64,000 nt of DNA from Inia geoffrensis (Eukaryota; Chordata; Mammalia; Artiodactyla; Iniidae): positions 10,200,597 to 10,264,596 of the forward strand of contig CM070909.1 of NCBI GenBank assembly GCA_036417435.1, written 5' to 3'. Each line of letters begins with the position of its first letter. Positions within the stretch are counted from its first letter, which is position 1. The position numbers and the translations under genes are program-made. Under the pieces are notes generated by a model. That model saw nothing but the letters and a program-made list of their open reading frames with translations, had not been told where the DNA came from and made no database searches. Of this stretch, positions 24,060 to 35,799 are shown one piece after another.

Positions 24060-25395
24060 TTCTTTTTTCCCAGCCTAATTGAGATATAATTGGCAAATCA
24101 CATTGTATTAAAGTGTATAACAATGATTTGATGTGTGTAAGTATTGCAAGATATTTACCACAAGTTTAACATCCATCACCTCACATAGTTATAATTTTTT
24201 TCTTGTAATAAGAACTTTTAACATCTACTCTCTTAGTAAATTTCAAATATACAATACAGTATTGTTAAGTATAGCCACCATGTTGTACATTACATCCCCA
24301 GGACTTTTTCATCTTATAACTAGAGGTTTATACCTTTTGACCACTTTCACCCATTTCCCCCGCAACCCCCAGTCTCTGGCAACCACAAATCTGATCTCTT
24401 CCTATGAGATGTTTTTTTTTTTTTTTTTTTTTTCTTTGAGATAGTCATTTTGTTTCCTTCAGGTGTATACCCAGAAGTGGAATTGCTGGATCATATGGCA
24501 GTTCTATTTTTTAACTTTTTGAGCAACCTCCATACCATTTTCCATAGTGGCTGCACCAGCTTACATTCATACCAGCAGGCACAAAGCTTCCCTTTTCTCC
24601 ACATCCTCACTAGCATTCATCTACGTGTTTGGTTTTTTTTATGAGCATAGCCATTCTAACAAGTGTGACATGACCTTCACTGGAGTTTTGATTTGCATTT
24701 TCCTGATGATTAGTGATGTTGAACACCTTTTCACGTATCTGTTGGCCGCTTGTATGTCTTTGGAAGAATGTCTAATCAATTCCTCTGGTCATTTTTTATG
24801 TTGGATTGTTTTTGCTGAGTTGTATTTATATTTTTTCAATATTAACTCCTTGTCAGATATTTGATTTGCACATATTCTGTTCAGTATGTTGCCTTTTCGT
24901 TTTGTTGATGGTTTCCTTTGCTCTGTAGAATCTTTTTAGTTGGATGTAGCCCCACTTGTTTATTTTTGCTTTTGGTGTCTAATCCGAAAAATTATTGCCA
25001 GAACCAATGGCAGGGAGCTTACTACCTATATTAGTTAATGCCTAGAAAACTCTTCTAGGAGTTTTATGTTTTCAACTCTTGAGTCTTTAATCCATTTTGA
25101 GTTAATGTTCCTGTATGGTATATGTGTATAGTTTAAGGTAGGGGTTCAGTTTCAGTCTTTTTGCATGTGGCTGTCTAGTTTTCCCAACACCATTTATTGA
25201 AGAGACTGTCCTTTTCCCATTGTCTGTTCTTGTATCCTGCATTGTAAATTAATTGACTATATATGTACGGGTTTATTTCTAGGCTCTCTGTTCCATTGGT
25301 TTATGTGTCTGTTGTTAATGCCAACACCATACGGTTGTTTACTACACCTTTGTGACATGGTTAGAAATCAGGAAGTGTGCCTCCGGCTTTTTTTT
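24060..25395 (-). mobile_element. 5'-truncated old L1 (3' UTR and end of ORF2)
   Basis: Antisense L1 that starts with the 3' UTR pattern (cctaattgagatataattgg, tgtacattacatccccagga) and then the ORF2 end (accatacggttgtttac, gttaatgttcctgtatgg). A T-run at 24412-24433 marks an internal deletion or insertion. ORF2 is broken by many stops. Confidence 0.85.
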
Positions 25396-25412
25396 TTTTC
25401 ACATCAGGTTTT

Positions 25413-25647
25413 CTTTTCTTTTTTTTTTTTGTTTTTTTGTTTTGTTTTGTTTTTGCGGTACGTGGGCCCCTCACTGTTGTGGCCTCTCCCGTTGCGGAGC
25501 ACAGGCTCTGGACGCGCAGGCTCGGCGGCCATGGCTCACGGGCCCAGCCGCTCCACGGCATGTGGGATCTTCCCGGACTGGGGCACGAACCTGTGTACCC
25601 TGCATCGGCAGGCGGACTCTCAACCACTGCACCACCAGGGAAGCCCC
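25413..25647 (-). mobile_element. Young CHR-type SINE with long T-rich end
   Basis: Antisense SINE flanked by cacatcaggtttt and cacatcagatttt (25400-25412 and 25648-25660). It sits at the boundary between the L1 and the retroviral remnant. Confidence 0.92.
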
Positions 25648-26595
25648 CACATCAGATTTTATTGAAGAGATCTGAGTGGCACACCTGTGGCAACCACATT
25701 CCACCTCTAATATATGCTGCACAGATCTCTTTGCACATACGTTTGGGGAACAGCTCCTCCACAGTTCCATGAGCCTCTTTGACAAAAATGGCTGCACGGC
25801 ATCATTTTCTACCAATGGTACCTAGAATACCATAAGGTCCACCAGATTATATGGCCCAACTTGCAGGGCTACTTGCATCACAGCCTGAATCTTCTACAGA
25901 GCCCTTTCTTGCTCCAGACCCTACTCAAACTAAGTTACTTTTCATACCATCCAATATATAGGCTGGGATAGTGTTTCTAGGCAAAATGTGTTGCCTCCAT
26001 AATCTAGAGAGATCCACCAGGCATTGTGCGTGTTTCCATGTAGCAGGTGATGTCAATGTAACAAGTTGTGTTTTACTTTGTAGGGGATGTTCCAGATGCC
26101 TCTTAGTACAGGTCATCTAAAAACTATAGGAATGGCAGATCTCCAAATCTCTGTAGAGTTTATTTCCCAGCCTCTGGAACACGTATCTCAGCAAGGCCTC
26201 TGGTATGCTAAGCTTCCTTTTGCTCATTTGTCTGATAAGCATGATGTCATTGATGTAATGCATTTATGTGATGTTCTGTGGAATGTCCAGATGGCCTATA
26301 ATTTAGATTATATCATATCCTTGGAGCAAAACTAAATGAATATTATCCATTCCATGTGGATGCAAACTATTTCTAGTCTTCTTTCCTGATGGAAATAGTG
26401 GGGGAAATTCACTTACCATACCAGTGGTTGTATATTATGTCCCTGAGCCCTAGTATCCCTGCTGTGTGCAGTCATTGGCTAGGAGTAAACCAGGAAGAGA
26501 GTGGCCTTAGAGCAGAATACAGAGGTGGATCCAAAAGAATGTCAGCTGGAGGCTGGCAAGCCAACTATATTTTTCACAGCGAGTTATAGGAGAGG
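25648..26595 (-). mobile_element. ERV-L-type endogenous retrovirus pol remnant
   Basis: Read on the - strand, this region resembles the reverse transcriptase and the start of RNase H of the mammalian ERV-L group. The reverse transcriptase active-site box near 26245-26262 reads YIND where YIDD is expected, so a catalytic Asp is changed. Downstream on the same strand, a stretch with 'LSRLWRQHILP' at 25925-26116 resembles the ERV-L segment after the catalytic core. Stops and frameshifts break the frame throughout. No LTRs were seen next to it. It is an ancient, non-functional fossil. Confidence 0.75.
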
Positions 26596-28319
26596 TCTGA
26601 TTGGAAAACTTGTATGACTGCCACAGTGCTCTTGATAAATAGTTCTCAAGAAGAGAATAAACTGAAAAGAAAAATCTGACACCTCTCCCACTCCTCCTGA
26701 CCTTATTCCCTAGAGGGAATCACTGTTAATATTTTCTTGCATATCCTCCCAGAACCTCTGAATTTATTTTATAAGCATGTCTCTTTTTCTTAGCCCAATA
26801 GGAGTATAATATAACCGTGTTCCATAACTTTACAATATATTATATTTAATATCTTGCCATATAAGTGTATATACTACTACCTCAATTTTTTTAAACAGCT
26901 ATATAAAATGTTATTATTTGCTCTTACCATAATTTAATTCCTTGGCTTAGTTACCTGAAATATCCCAGTATTCTTCCAATAGATTTTTGCTCTTTGTTTA
27001 AGTTGTTACATGCAACCAAAGAGTTTTAATACAGGAAAGGAGACTGAGAACACGAAAATAAACTTTGACAGATTTCTCTTAGGATGACATTGAAAATAAC
27101 TTGAACACAAATTGAGTGTTGCTAGAACACCTAATCTTTGGGGGGGGGGAAATATATGTATACTAATGGTAAAAAATAGTACCTGGGAAAACTACAGCGA
27201 AGTTTTCCATGGTTATATTCAAAGTGAATCCCACAATTTGGTCATGTGCTTAATTACCAAAGGATGGGAAAAAAAGACGTGAGTTGATTTTTGAAAAGTA
27301 ATGGCTTGGTTCCAGAAACCAGGCAGAGTGTTGGATTGGCCTGAATGACACTAGATTTAATGGAGGACAGCTGGCCCGTAATAGGGATGTGGTAGGATTA
27401 AAGAATTGCCAAGTCTAATTAACATCCAGGGACTATAAAGTGCCAGCAAGAATAGTGAAGTCATTTGTACCAGTTCAATAAAATCAACTGTGTATTTAAA
27501 CACACACTCGGAATATTTTCAAAATCCATATTTGGCGTAATTAGGGTATCATAATAAAAGCAGACAAAAAAGGCTGCCAACCAATTCAATATTTTGAAAA
27601 CAGTTTTATAATTTTATTTCAGTATATACTCCACTCCATCTCCAGGAAAACACATTTGTGTGAAAACACATGCCAACATTAGAAACATTTAATATATTTG
27701 CTGACATAGGTAATAAATATTTTATAAGTTCAATTTATGTGTAAGATGAATTACTTTATGTAAGGCATCTCTGCCAAAGGGCCTGAAATATACTGGGTCT
27801 AGTAGACATTGGACCAGACCTGACTTTGGATAACATGAATATATTATACTTGGAGTAGATCTATACAGATTGCCCAGTTCAAGGAATTTGCAATGAAGTA
27901 AACTAATGAGATCAGTCAAGCCTATGATTTGTCCAATAGTCTAATAGCCCTAGCCTAATCACTTGACAAGTATTGTCAAAGTCAAGTTAGAACTGAGTCT
28001 AAATTTCAGCTTTGCCACATGCTAGTTCTGTGATTGTGTGGAAGTTAAGTTCTCTTTACACCAATTTTTCTACGGCAAACATTATCAATGATAGGTTTTA
28101 ATTTGATTTAAAAGTAAACCTAATAGCGTTTGGAACATAATTGATGTTAAATAAATAGCTCACCTAGAATTTCTCCCCTTTGCACTGAAGGATAATGAAA
28201 GAACTATAAGAGATAATCTCTGTCTTCCACCAGCCTGTAATTCAGCTGGGAGATGGAGAGAAGAAAAAATACTTGTGAACAATTAAAAACAATTTTGCAT
28301 AATATCAGCAGTAAAACAG
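26596..28319. other. Intergenic with an unassigned old repeat
   Basis: About 26690-27010 (aatcactgttaatatttt, followed by accataatttaattc) seems to be a second copy of the old repeat at 3710-4010. The remaining 1.3 kb shows nothing recognisable. Confidence 0.4.
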
Positions 28320-28600
28320 TAATCCATAGAATGGGGGAAAATATTTACAAACCTATGCCTGATAAGGGATTAATATCTAGAATTGAGAATTTCTAAATTG
28401 CAACAACAGAAAAATAACTTAATTCAAAAATGGGCAAAGGACTTGAAAAGACATTCTTCGAAGAACACGGAGAAGTGGCCAGTAAGCACATTGAAAGATG
28501 CTAACTAACATCACTAATCATGAGGAAAGTGCAAAACAAAACTACACTGAGATATCACTTCACATCCATTAGGATGGCTAATAAGTTCTGGCAAGCTAGA
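28320..28600 (+). mobile_element. Old L1 ORF2 fragment
   Basis: The sequence aaaatgggcaaaggacttga, then agacattcttcgaag, then gatatcacttcacatcc matches the end of L1 ORF2 in the sense direction. It is truncated at both ends. Confidence 0.8.
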
Positions 28601-29039
28601 TCAGCCCCTCCTAATACATAATAGAGCGAGTTTCCTACAAGAATAAGAGGGAGGGGAGGGCAGTTTTCTTCCGTAAAAAGAAGAGACAATGAATGGAATG
28701 AAAATGGGGGGTATTCATATAGAGACTATTATCTTGTTTTACTGGAGACAGTATTTGAAAGATTAAGACATAGCTTTAGAGGATTTAAGTGACCTTCCAA
28801 TGGTTACATAGTAGCAAAGCCAAAATGTTCAAAAAGATACCCTTAGGTTAACTCTTAGTCTCTGTTCTCAGAGTAGGGATTTCAAGCACTTTGGTCTGCT
28901 TTATGGTGATCTGGTAAAGGGAAATTAATTGCAGTAGCTCTGGATGCTCAGGAAGTGAGAAGAATGATATATCTTCCATTAAACCCCCGAGATTCCTATC
29001 CTCTGGTATACATGCTCTATCTCCCTTTAAATGGGACCT

Positions 29040-29508
29040 CTGAGTATGATGAACTATCATCTTGTGATTAGGTTATGTTACATGACAAAGGTACAGGGAT
29101 TTTGCAACTCTTAAAACCTCTATAAGCAGTTGGCTTTAAATTAATCAAATGGGAGATTGTCCTTGGTGGGCTCAACCCAGTCATTGGGGCTGGTTAAAAG
29201 ACGCTCTAGAGGACAGAGAGGAGAAATTGGATTTGAAACAGCAGAGACACCCCTGGTGGCCTTGAAACAAACTGCCATGTGGAGGGGAGAAGAGAGGGCG
29301 AGGAACGGAGGTCACAGGGAACCGAATTCTACCAAGAATTTGCAAGAGGAGCCTGAGACTCAGATGAGATTGCAGCCTCCTGACACCCTGAGAAGACCTG
29401 TGCCCAGACTCCCTACCCGTGACAATTGTGAGATAATAAATGTGAGTTGTTTTAAATCCCTAAATTTGTGGTAGTGAGTTATACAGCAATAGAAACCTAA
29501 TACAAGTA
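29040..29508 (+). mobile_element. MLT1-type (MaLR) LTR
   Basis: It has the order of features of an MLT1 LTR: ggttatgttacatgacaaag, then ttaatcaaatgggagattgt, then a polyadenylation-type gagataataaatgtgagttg, ending gcaatagaaacctaataca. It looks like a solitary, ancient LTR. Confidence 0.7.
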
Positions 29509-29650
29509 TCTTTATAGTAAAAATATGTATGTAAAATAAATATATACTTACTATATATATTTACATGTATTATATTTTCAATATAAATAATGTTTTAATC
29601 TAATGTATAATTATACTTTATTCTATATAAATATTTATAGTATATAGGTG
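29509..29650. repeat. AT-rich low-complexity sequence
   Basis: Nearly pure A/T with tatata-type motifs, immediately after the LTR. Confidence 0.7.
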
Positions 29651-29739
29651 CTGTGGCAGATTTGTGCTGCCTTGTCTGATGGTGGGATAACATGTACTGG
29701 GCATAGCTTATAGCTTCACAGGCACAGGGGTCTAGTACA

Positions 29740-29955
29740 CTGAATGATTTAGGGCAGTAGCATTGTGTAATGGAAAGAGCAGTGGATTGAGAGGCAGGAA
29801 ATAGTATTCCGTGCTGCCTCAGCCGTGGACTAATAGAGTAACCCTAGATAAACCACTTACCTTTGAGAAGCTTCAGTTTCCTCATCTGGAAAGGGAAGGA
29901 ATTAGACTGGGTTAATTCTGATGTCCCTTCTAGCTCTAACCTATATTAAATGTGT
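29740..29955 (+). mobile_element. MIR SINE
   Basis: It has the MIR order of features: gtgtaatggaaagagcagtg, then aaccacttacctttgagaag, then cttcagtttcctcatctgga. It is diverged but nearly complete. Confidence 0.8.
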
Positions 29956-30884
29956 CAGTTAGATTGTATGTAGGATGTAGTTAAACCTGGAAGGGAGGAT
30001 AAGCTTTCCAAAGTGGTGACACAAAAATATTCAAGAACAAAAATGTCCTGTGTGTGTACAAAGACCAGGTCCGAAAAGAGAAGCAGCAGGGACAAATATA
30101 TGAGAATGATGAGGGATGAGGACAGGTAGATTTGGGGGTGGGGAGAGGGATGGAAAGAGAGAGTCTATAGGAGGTGAGCGTGAAAATAAAGGAAGAAGTG
30201 AGTTTCTCCACACAGCTGAGATGTGAGTTGTGAGAAATTGAACTTGCCAATTTATGGCCACTCAAAGGATGACAGGCAATAAATATTGTGTACCTTCTGT
30301 AATTCTCTGGCCTAAATGGGAATACCAAGATAATTACTACCTTGGAAAGCAAAAAACATGTTTTAGAACTGCTATGGATACTACGTGCTGCTCTATCTTG
30401 GGCAGACGGAGACCTCAGCCCACAAACTGCTTCCAGCTTCAAATGAGGGGTGGCCCACTGTGTAGAACTCCACCCTTCTCGAGGCCAGGAGAATTGGTAT
30501 TGGCAGATATCACAGAATGAAAGAATGGAGGAACCGCCAAGCAGTCTTCCTAGTAAGGTGTATTTGGAAGAAAGATGAGATCTGACGTTATGAAAGAGGA
30601 TTGAGTCTAGGACACATGTTTTTCTTCTTAGACAAAGAGACCCGTAAGTCTTTCTGCTTCAAAGACAGAACACAATATGTGGTTGAATGTACACACAAGG
30701 AATTAGGAGGTCCTCTGGGCTTTACTCATGTTTTCTCCTGCTTTTACTTATACTGTATAACTAATCTCTTCAGGATATTGAAGGAAGAAGTTTAAGTCAA
30801 CAATTATATAGGTGGATAAATACTTTTAGAAAAAATTTTTGTTGCACTTTTTTTTTGGTTTTCATTTAAGAATGGTGGTATTGA
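29956..30884. other. Intergenic, no feature recognised
   Basis: Unique-looking sequence. A 153-codon ORF on the - strand (29981-30442) is rich in Ser, Pro and Phe and has no recognisable domain; I treat it as chance. Confidence 0.45.
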
Positions 30885-31006
30885 GGGAGTTTCCTGGAAG
30901 TCCACTGGTTAGGACTCAGTGCTTTCACTGCCGAGGGCCCGGGTTCAATCCTTAGTCAGGGAACTAAGATCCCACAAGCCCGGCGATGCAGCCAAAAAAA
31001 AAAAAT
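30885..31006 (+). mobile_element. Short older CHR-1-like SINE
   Basis: About 120 bp: head gggagtttcctggaagtcca, then ggttcaatccttagtcaggg, then the gcagccaaaa end and a 14-base A tail. Confidence 0.85.
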
Positions 31007-31017
31007 TGTTGTATAGA

Positions 31018-31146
31018 AACAGTTCTGGAGATGGATGGTGGTGATGGTTGCACAGCAACGTGAATGCACTTAATACCACTGGACCCTACCCTTTAAAATG
31101 GTTAGAAGGGTAAATTTTACGTTACGTACAATTTACCACAATCTTT
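31018..31146 (+). mobile_element. Old L1 3'-end fragment
   Basis: The sequence ttctggagatggatggtggt, then gaccctaccctttaaaatgg, then gtacaatttaccacaatc matches a known old L1 3' terminus. Confidence 0.65.
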
Positions 31147-31659
31147 TAAAAACTGAAAAGTTTGCAACACAGGTCTACCGTTAGTTTCTAAGGTCCCATT
31201 TCACATCTTCATCAGCATTAAAAGTCTTGACAAATCGGTTTTTAAAGAAGAATGATGGCCTTATATAACAAGTCTTCAAATAATTCTAGTAGGAATAATA
31301 TTTTCCAAGTACACATCCAAGCTCCTCTTGAAGTTCTGCTATTAGACATTTTTGCTCTTTGAAATCATGTTTTTGAGGTATTTCAGACTGAGCTTAATAT
31401 CAGGTCCTGCTTCCCACAGTTTGCGTCACTGTATCCCCATCTCAGCCCAATCTCTAGGTTAAATTCTGCTCTTTGGTAAAACACATTTAATATCTCTCAT
31501 CCAACAATAACACTTCGCATCAAATGATCTTTGTTACTGGCAAGACTCTGATGTTATACTCCATTTTTGATAATTGGATTTCTGTTTTGTCTCCTGTGGC
31601 TGAGTGCCTGTTTTGTAACTTTCCTAATACCCTAAATGCTCTATGATTGGTCTCAGAGT

Positions 31660-32300
31660 TTCATCCAACAAATATTTAAGGGATCTACTATGTGCCACAC
31701 ACTATTTTAGATGTTTGGGTTAAATCCTTGCCATCACTTGCTTTATGGTACAGTAGGGGAAACATAGTAAATAGTAAATGTTCTTAAGCTGGAAGTGTGC
31801 CTGGAATGTTTGAGGAACTGCAGTGAGGTCAGTATGGATGGAGCGCAGAGAGCAATAGTAGAAGAAAAGTATTTAAGGACCAGATTAAACGGGCCTTAAG
31901 ATAACTGCAGAGACATTGTTTTATTTTGAGAGAAATTGAGACGCATTGGACAGTTTTGAGCAGAGAAGTAATATGATCTAACTTACATTTTTTTTGTTTG
32001 TTTGTTTTGCGGTACGTGGGCCTCTCACCGTAGTGGCCTCTCCCGTTGCGGAGCACAGGCTCCGGACGTGCAGGCTCAGCGGCCGTGGCTCACGGGCCCA
32101 GCCGCTCCGCGGCATGTGGGATCTTCCCGGACCGGGGCACGAACCCGCGTTCCCTGCATCAGCAGACGGACTGTCAACCACTGTGCCACCAGGGAAGCCC
32201 TAACTTACATTTTTAAAGGATCATTTTAACTCCACTGTTGATAGTAGACTCTGGACAGGTAGAAACAGGAAGACTACTGCCGTAATACTGGCAAGAGGAC
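31660..32300 (+). mobile_element. L2 LINE 3' portion, split by a SINE
   Basis: It begins atccaacaaatatttaaggg and continues with the L2-like text 'cagttttgagcagagaagtaatatgatc', resuming after the SINE with ggatcattttaactccactg. Confidence 0.65.
31993..32200 (-). mobile_element. Young CHR-type SINE with 14-bp TSD, inside L2
   Basis: Full-length antisense copy flanked by taacttacattttt at 31979-31992 and 32201-32214. The L2 text continues across the insertion. Confidence 0.95.
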
Positions 32301-32911
32301 TTCAGCTTCTGGCCAAGATGAAGTCCCAGAGACTGAATTTACCCTGCCATCTGAAACAACTAAAAAATAGGACATAGTATATATAACAATGGTTTTCAAG
32401 CACTGGACGTCAGTTAGCCCATGGTAATGATCCCTTAGAGATGGAAAACAACTCGGGTGAGCCCTGTGGTTGCTCCATCTTACTACATGGGGAGTTTTCA
32501 GGTCACAGTGCAGGGGAAGGCAATCTTAAAGGAGCTTAGTGGTCCCACTGAGTTGAAGAAATGGAGTTGAGGGTTAGAGGGTCAGCCTGCTGGAATTCTC
32601 AGGGCAGGGTACCAGAGAGGAAAGATGACCACAGAGAGAGAATACAGAGATTTGCAGAGGGTCTTGCTGAATTTTTCAGATGAGTCTTACCAGCATATAT
32701 GCATGTGAAGAAACTACCCAAGGGCAGCAAAAGAACCACCTGAAATTATTAGTAGGAATGGTCCCTGGGGCTCACAAAAGGACTGGAATAGTTTGTATTC
32801 CCACCAGCCAGAGTGGAAAACCCAAATGTATCATGGGACAAAAAGTAGAGAACTCAGAAGGGTATTGCATCAGGAGTGGGAAAAAATTGCCACAGACTAA
32901 AAGCCATTCAG

Positions 32912-33140
32912 GAACCTCCCTGATGGTCCAGTGGGTAAGACTCCACGCTCCCAGTGCAAGGGGGCCTGGGTTCGATCCTTGGTTGGGGAACTAGATCCCG
33001 CATGCATGCTGCGACTAAGAAGTCTGCATGCTACAACTAAAAGATCCCGCATGCCACAGCAAAGATCCCGTGTGCTGCAGCTAAGACTCGATGCAGCCAA
33101 ATACATACATACATAAATAAATAAACAAACAAATAAAAGA
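32912..33140 (+). mobile_element. Older CHR-type SINE
   Basis: Sense copy with the aacctccctgatggtccagt head, an extended 'gatcccgcatgc' body and a (TACA/TAAA)n tail. The short duplication cattcag flanks it (32905-32911 and 33141-33147). Confidence 0.85.
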
Positions 33141-33167
33141 CATTCAGTCACACTTAACAAAGCTTAA

Positions 33168-33361
33168 AACCAAGCCTTACCAACAAGGACCTACTGTATA
33201 GCAAAGGGAACTCTACTCAATATTCTGTGATAACCTATATGAGAAAAGAATCTAAAAAAGAATGAATATATGTATATGTATAATTGAATCACTTTCCTGT
33301 ACACCTGAAACTAACACAACATTGTAAATCAACTATACTATACTTATAAAATTCAAATATT
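33168..33361 (+). mobile_element. L1 3' UTR fragment, cetartiodactyl type
   Basis: The words ggacctactgtatagcaaag, then cctgtacacctgaaactaac, then acattgtaaatcaactatac are the 3' end of cetartiodactyl L1 elements. It is heavily 5'-truncated. Confidence 0.8.
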
Positions 33362-33375
33362 AAAAAGACAAAACA

Positions 33376-33566
33376 GGGCTTCCCTGGTGGCGCAGTGGTT
33401 GAGAATCCGCCTGCCGATGCAGGGGACACGGGTTCGTGCCCTGGTCCGGGAAGATCCCACATGCTGCGGAGCGGCTGGGCTCGTGAGCCGTGGACGCTGA
33501 GCCTGTGCTTCGCAACGGGAGAGGCCACAACAGTGAGAGGCCCGCATACCGCAAAAAAAGAAAAAA
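33376..33566 (+). mobile_element. Young CHR-type SINE with a 15-bp internal deletion
   Basis: Sense copy flanked by aaaaagacaaaaca at 33362-33375 and 33567-33580. Compared with its siblings it lacks about 15 bp between two copies of gagcctg in the 3' body, as a slippage event would give. Confidence 0.93.
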
Positions 33567-33770
33567 AAAAAGACAAAACAAAAGCAAGCCTTGATCACAG
33601 CTGGGGCAAACAACAAATTAACCAAAAAGCTTAAAAGGGAAAAGCTGAAGAATGAATTGACCGTAGGGGCTTTGAAAGCTTCAACATATTCCTGGAATCT
33701 AGGAGGCCATGTGCATGAGTCAGGCTGTGCACATGCTCAGGTAAGGAAAAAAAACAAAAGAAAAAAAAAA

Positions 33771-33897
33771 GGGAATTCCCTGGTGGTCCAGTGGTTAGGA
33801 CTTGGCACTTTCACTATTGTGGTCCTGGATTCAATCCCTGGTCAGGGAACTAAGATTCTGGAAGCCACACCCCACGACAAAGAAAAGAAAAAAAAAG
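33771..33897 (+). mobile_element. Short older CHR-1-like SINE
   Basis: Sense copy: gggaattccctggtggtcca head, cctggtcagggaactaagat body, A-rich tail. Confidence 0.88.
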
Positions 33898-34620
33898 GAA
33901 AGACCTGAGAAGGCCCTAAGCTCTCACCTCTGATTGACCTTGAGACTCTGCACAAGCAGGAAGTGAAGACTAAGATACTGTTGCAAACTGCCTGGCTAAA
34001 TCTGAAGATATGCTCCAATATAACCACAGAGCTCCTCAGCAAGACTGAGAGATTTATTGGTTTAAGGACATTTTTTGCCTTAAAGAAATCCCTCTCCAGT
34101 TATTAGTTGACCACTAAGCTAACTGAGTAAGGACTTTGGTGGCTGCACACACAAAAAAGAATATAGACTTTACAGAATCAGTACAGAAGAGTCACTAAAC
34201 CATCAACAATTACAAGAAGAAGAAACAACAATGAACTGGGAAGAGGAGAGACTCTGACTGCCAGAGTTGCTACATTATATTGCTTGAAATGCCCAGTTTC
34301 TGACAAAATGTTAGGACACATTAAATCAGCTATTTAAAATACGTTCAAAGAACTAAATGAAAACTTTGTCTAAAGAACTAAAGTTTAAGAACAATATCTC
34401 ATCAAATAGAGAATACCAATAAAGAAATAAAAATTATAAAAGGAGCCAAACAGGAGCTCTGGAGTTGAAAAATGTAATACCTGAAAGGAAACAAGCACTA
34501 AAGGAAATGTGAGCAGCAATAAGAATCAGCAAACTTGAAGATAGGTCAATTGAGATTATACAGCATAAATGTAGGAGGCAGTGGAGCTACATAAGAGCAA
34601 AGTTTTTGTAAACTGTTGAA

Positions 34621-35095
34621 ATTTATATTAATCCAAGTTAGATTGCTACCAATTAAGGTGTTAATAGTAATCCACAGAGTAACCACTAAAGACATAATTT
34701 AAACATATGCTGGGACGTAGTGAGAGAGTGGCATGGACATATATACACTACCAAACGTAAGGTAGATAGCTAGTGGGAAGCAGCTGCATAGCACAGGGAG
34801 ATCAGCTCCGTGCTTTGTGACCACCTAGAGGGGTGGGATAGGGAGGGTGGGAGGGAGGGAGACGCAAGAGGGAGGGGATATGGGGATATATGTATATGTA
34901 TAGCTGATTCACTTTGTTATAAAGCAGAAACTAACACAACAGTATAAAGCAATTATACTCCAATAAAGAAAAAAAAATGTAGTAAAGAAACAAGGAAATT
35001 TAAGTGATATCTACAACAAAAAGGAATGCAGTAATGGAGGAATTGAGGAACAAAACGAGGTATAATAAGCAAATGGAAAAATGGCAGACATAAAT
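34621..35095 (+). mobile_element. Old L1 ORF2, left half (split by the 5.7-kb L1)
   Basis: The sequence up to gacataaatcctaactt is continued at 40847 with taatacattaaatgtaagta, which makes one uninterrupted old L1 ORF2 text. A younger L1 3' end (34700-34978) also lies inside it. Confidence 0.75.
34700..34978 (+). mobile_element. Younger L1 3' UTR fragment
   Basis: The words gggaagcagctgcatagcac, then ggagatcagctccgtgcttt, then ctaacacaacagtataaagc match a cetartiodactyl L1 3' end. It ends in ccaataaag followed by an A-rich tail. Confidence 0.8.
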
Positions 35096-35799
35096 CCTAA
35101 CTTATCCTTCTTTTTTCCTTTTAGCTTGTTCTTTAATTTTGAATTTTATTTTATTTTTTTATACAGCAGGCTCTTATTAGTTATCCATTTTATACATATT
35201 AGTGTATATATGTCAATACCAATCTCCCAATGCATCACACAACACCCCTCCACCCCCCTCCCCCGCAGCTTTCCCCCCTTGGTGTCCATATATTTGTTTT
35301 CTATATCTGTGTGTCAATTTCTGCCCTGCAAACTGGTTCATCTGTACCATTTTTCTAGGTTCCACATATATGCGTTAATATATGATATTTGTTTTCCTCT
35401 TTCTGACTTACTTCACTCTGTATGACAGTCTCTAGATTCATCCACGTCTTACAAATGACCCAAATTCGTTGCTTTTTATGGCTGAGTAATATTCCATCAT
35501 ATGTATGTACCACATCTTCTTTATCCATTTGTCTGTCGATGGGCATTTAGGTTACTTCCATGATATGGCTATTGTAAATAGTGCTGCAGTGAACATTGGG
35601 GTGCATGTGTCTTTTTGAATTATGGTTTTCTCTGGGTATATGCCCAGTAGTGGGATTGCTGGGTCATATGGTAATTCTATTTTTAGTTTTTTTAAGGAAC
35701 CTCCATACTGTTCTCCACAGTGGCTGTATCAATTTACATTCCCACCAACAGTGCAAGAGGGTTCCCTTTTCTCCACACCCTCTCCAGCATTTGTTGTTT

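Larger units (their letters stand above)
32301..34620 (+). mobile_element. Old L1 5' UTR and ORF1-side sequence (outer layer of the nest)
   Basis: It starts with tcagcttctggccaagatga, the usual opening of old mammalian L1s. After several insertions it reaches gaacaatatctcatcaaata, then gaacttgaagataggtcaat, typical of the old L1 ORF1 region. It is interrupted by two CHR SINEs, a younger L1 3' end and another SINE, listed separately. Confidence 0.65.

Noticed and set aside
29981..30442. 153-codon - strand ORF
   Set aside because: Ser/Pro/Phe-rich translation without domain, start context or splice support.
33376..33450. tRNA-like sequence (B-box text ggttcgtgccc)
   Set aside because: It is the tRNA-derived head of a SINE, not a tRNA gene. 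The cloverleaf is not complete.
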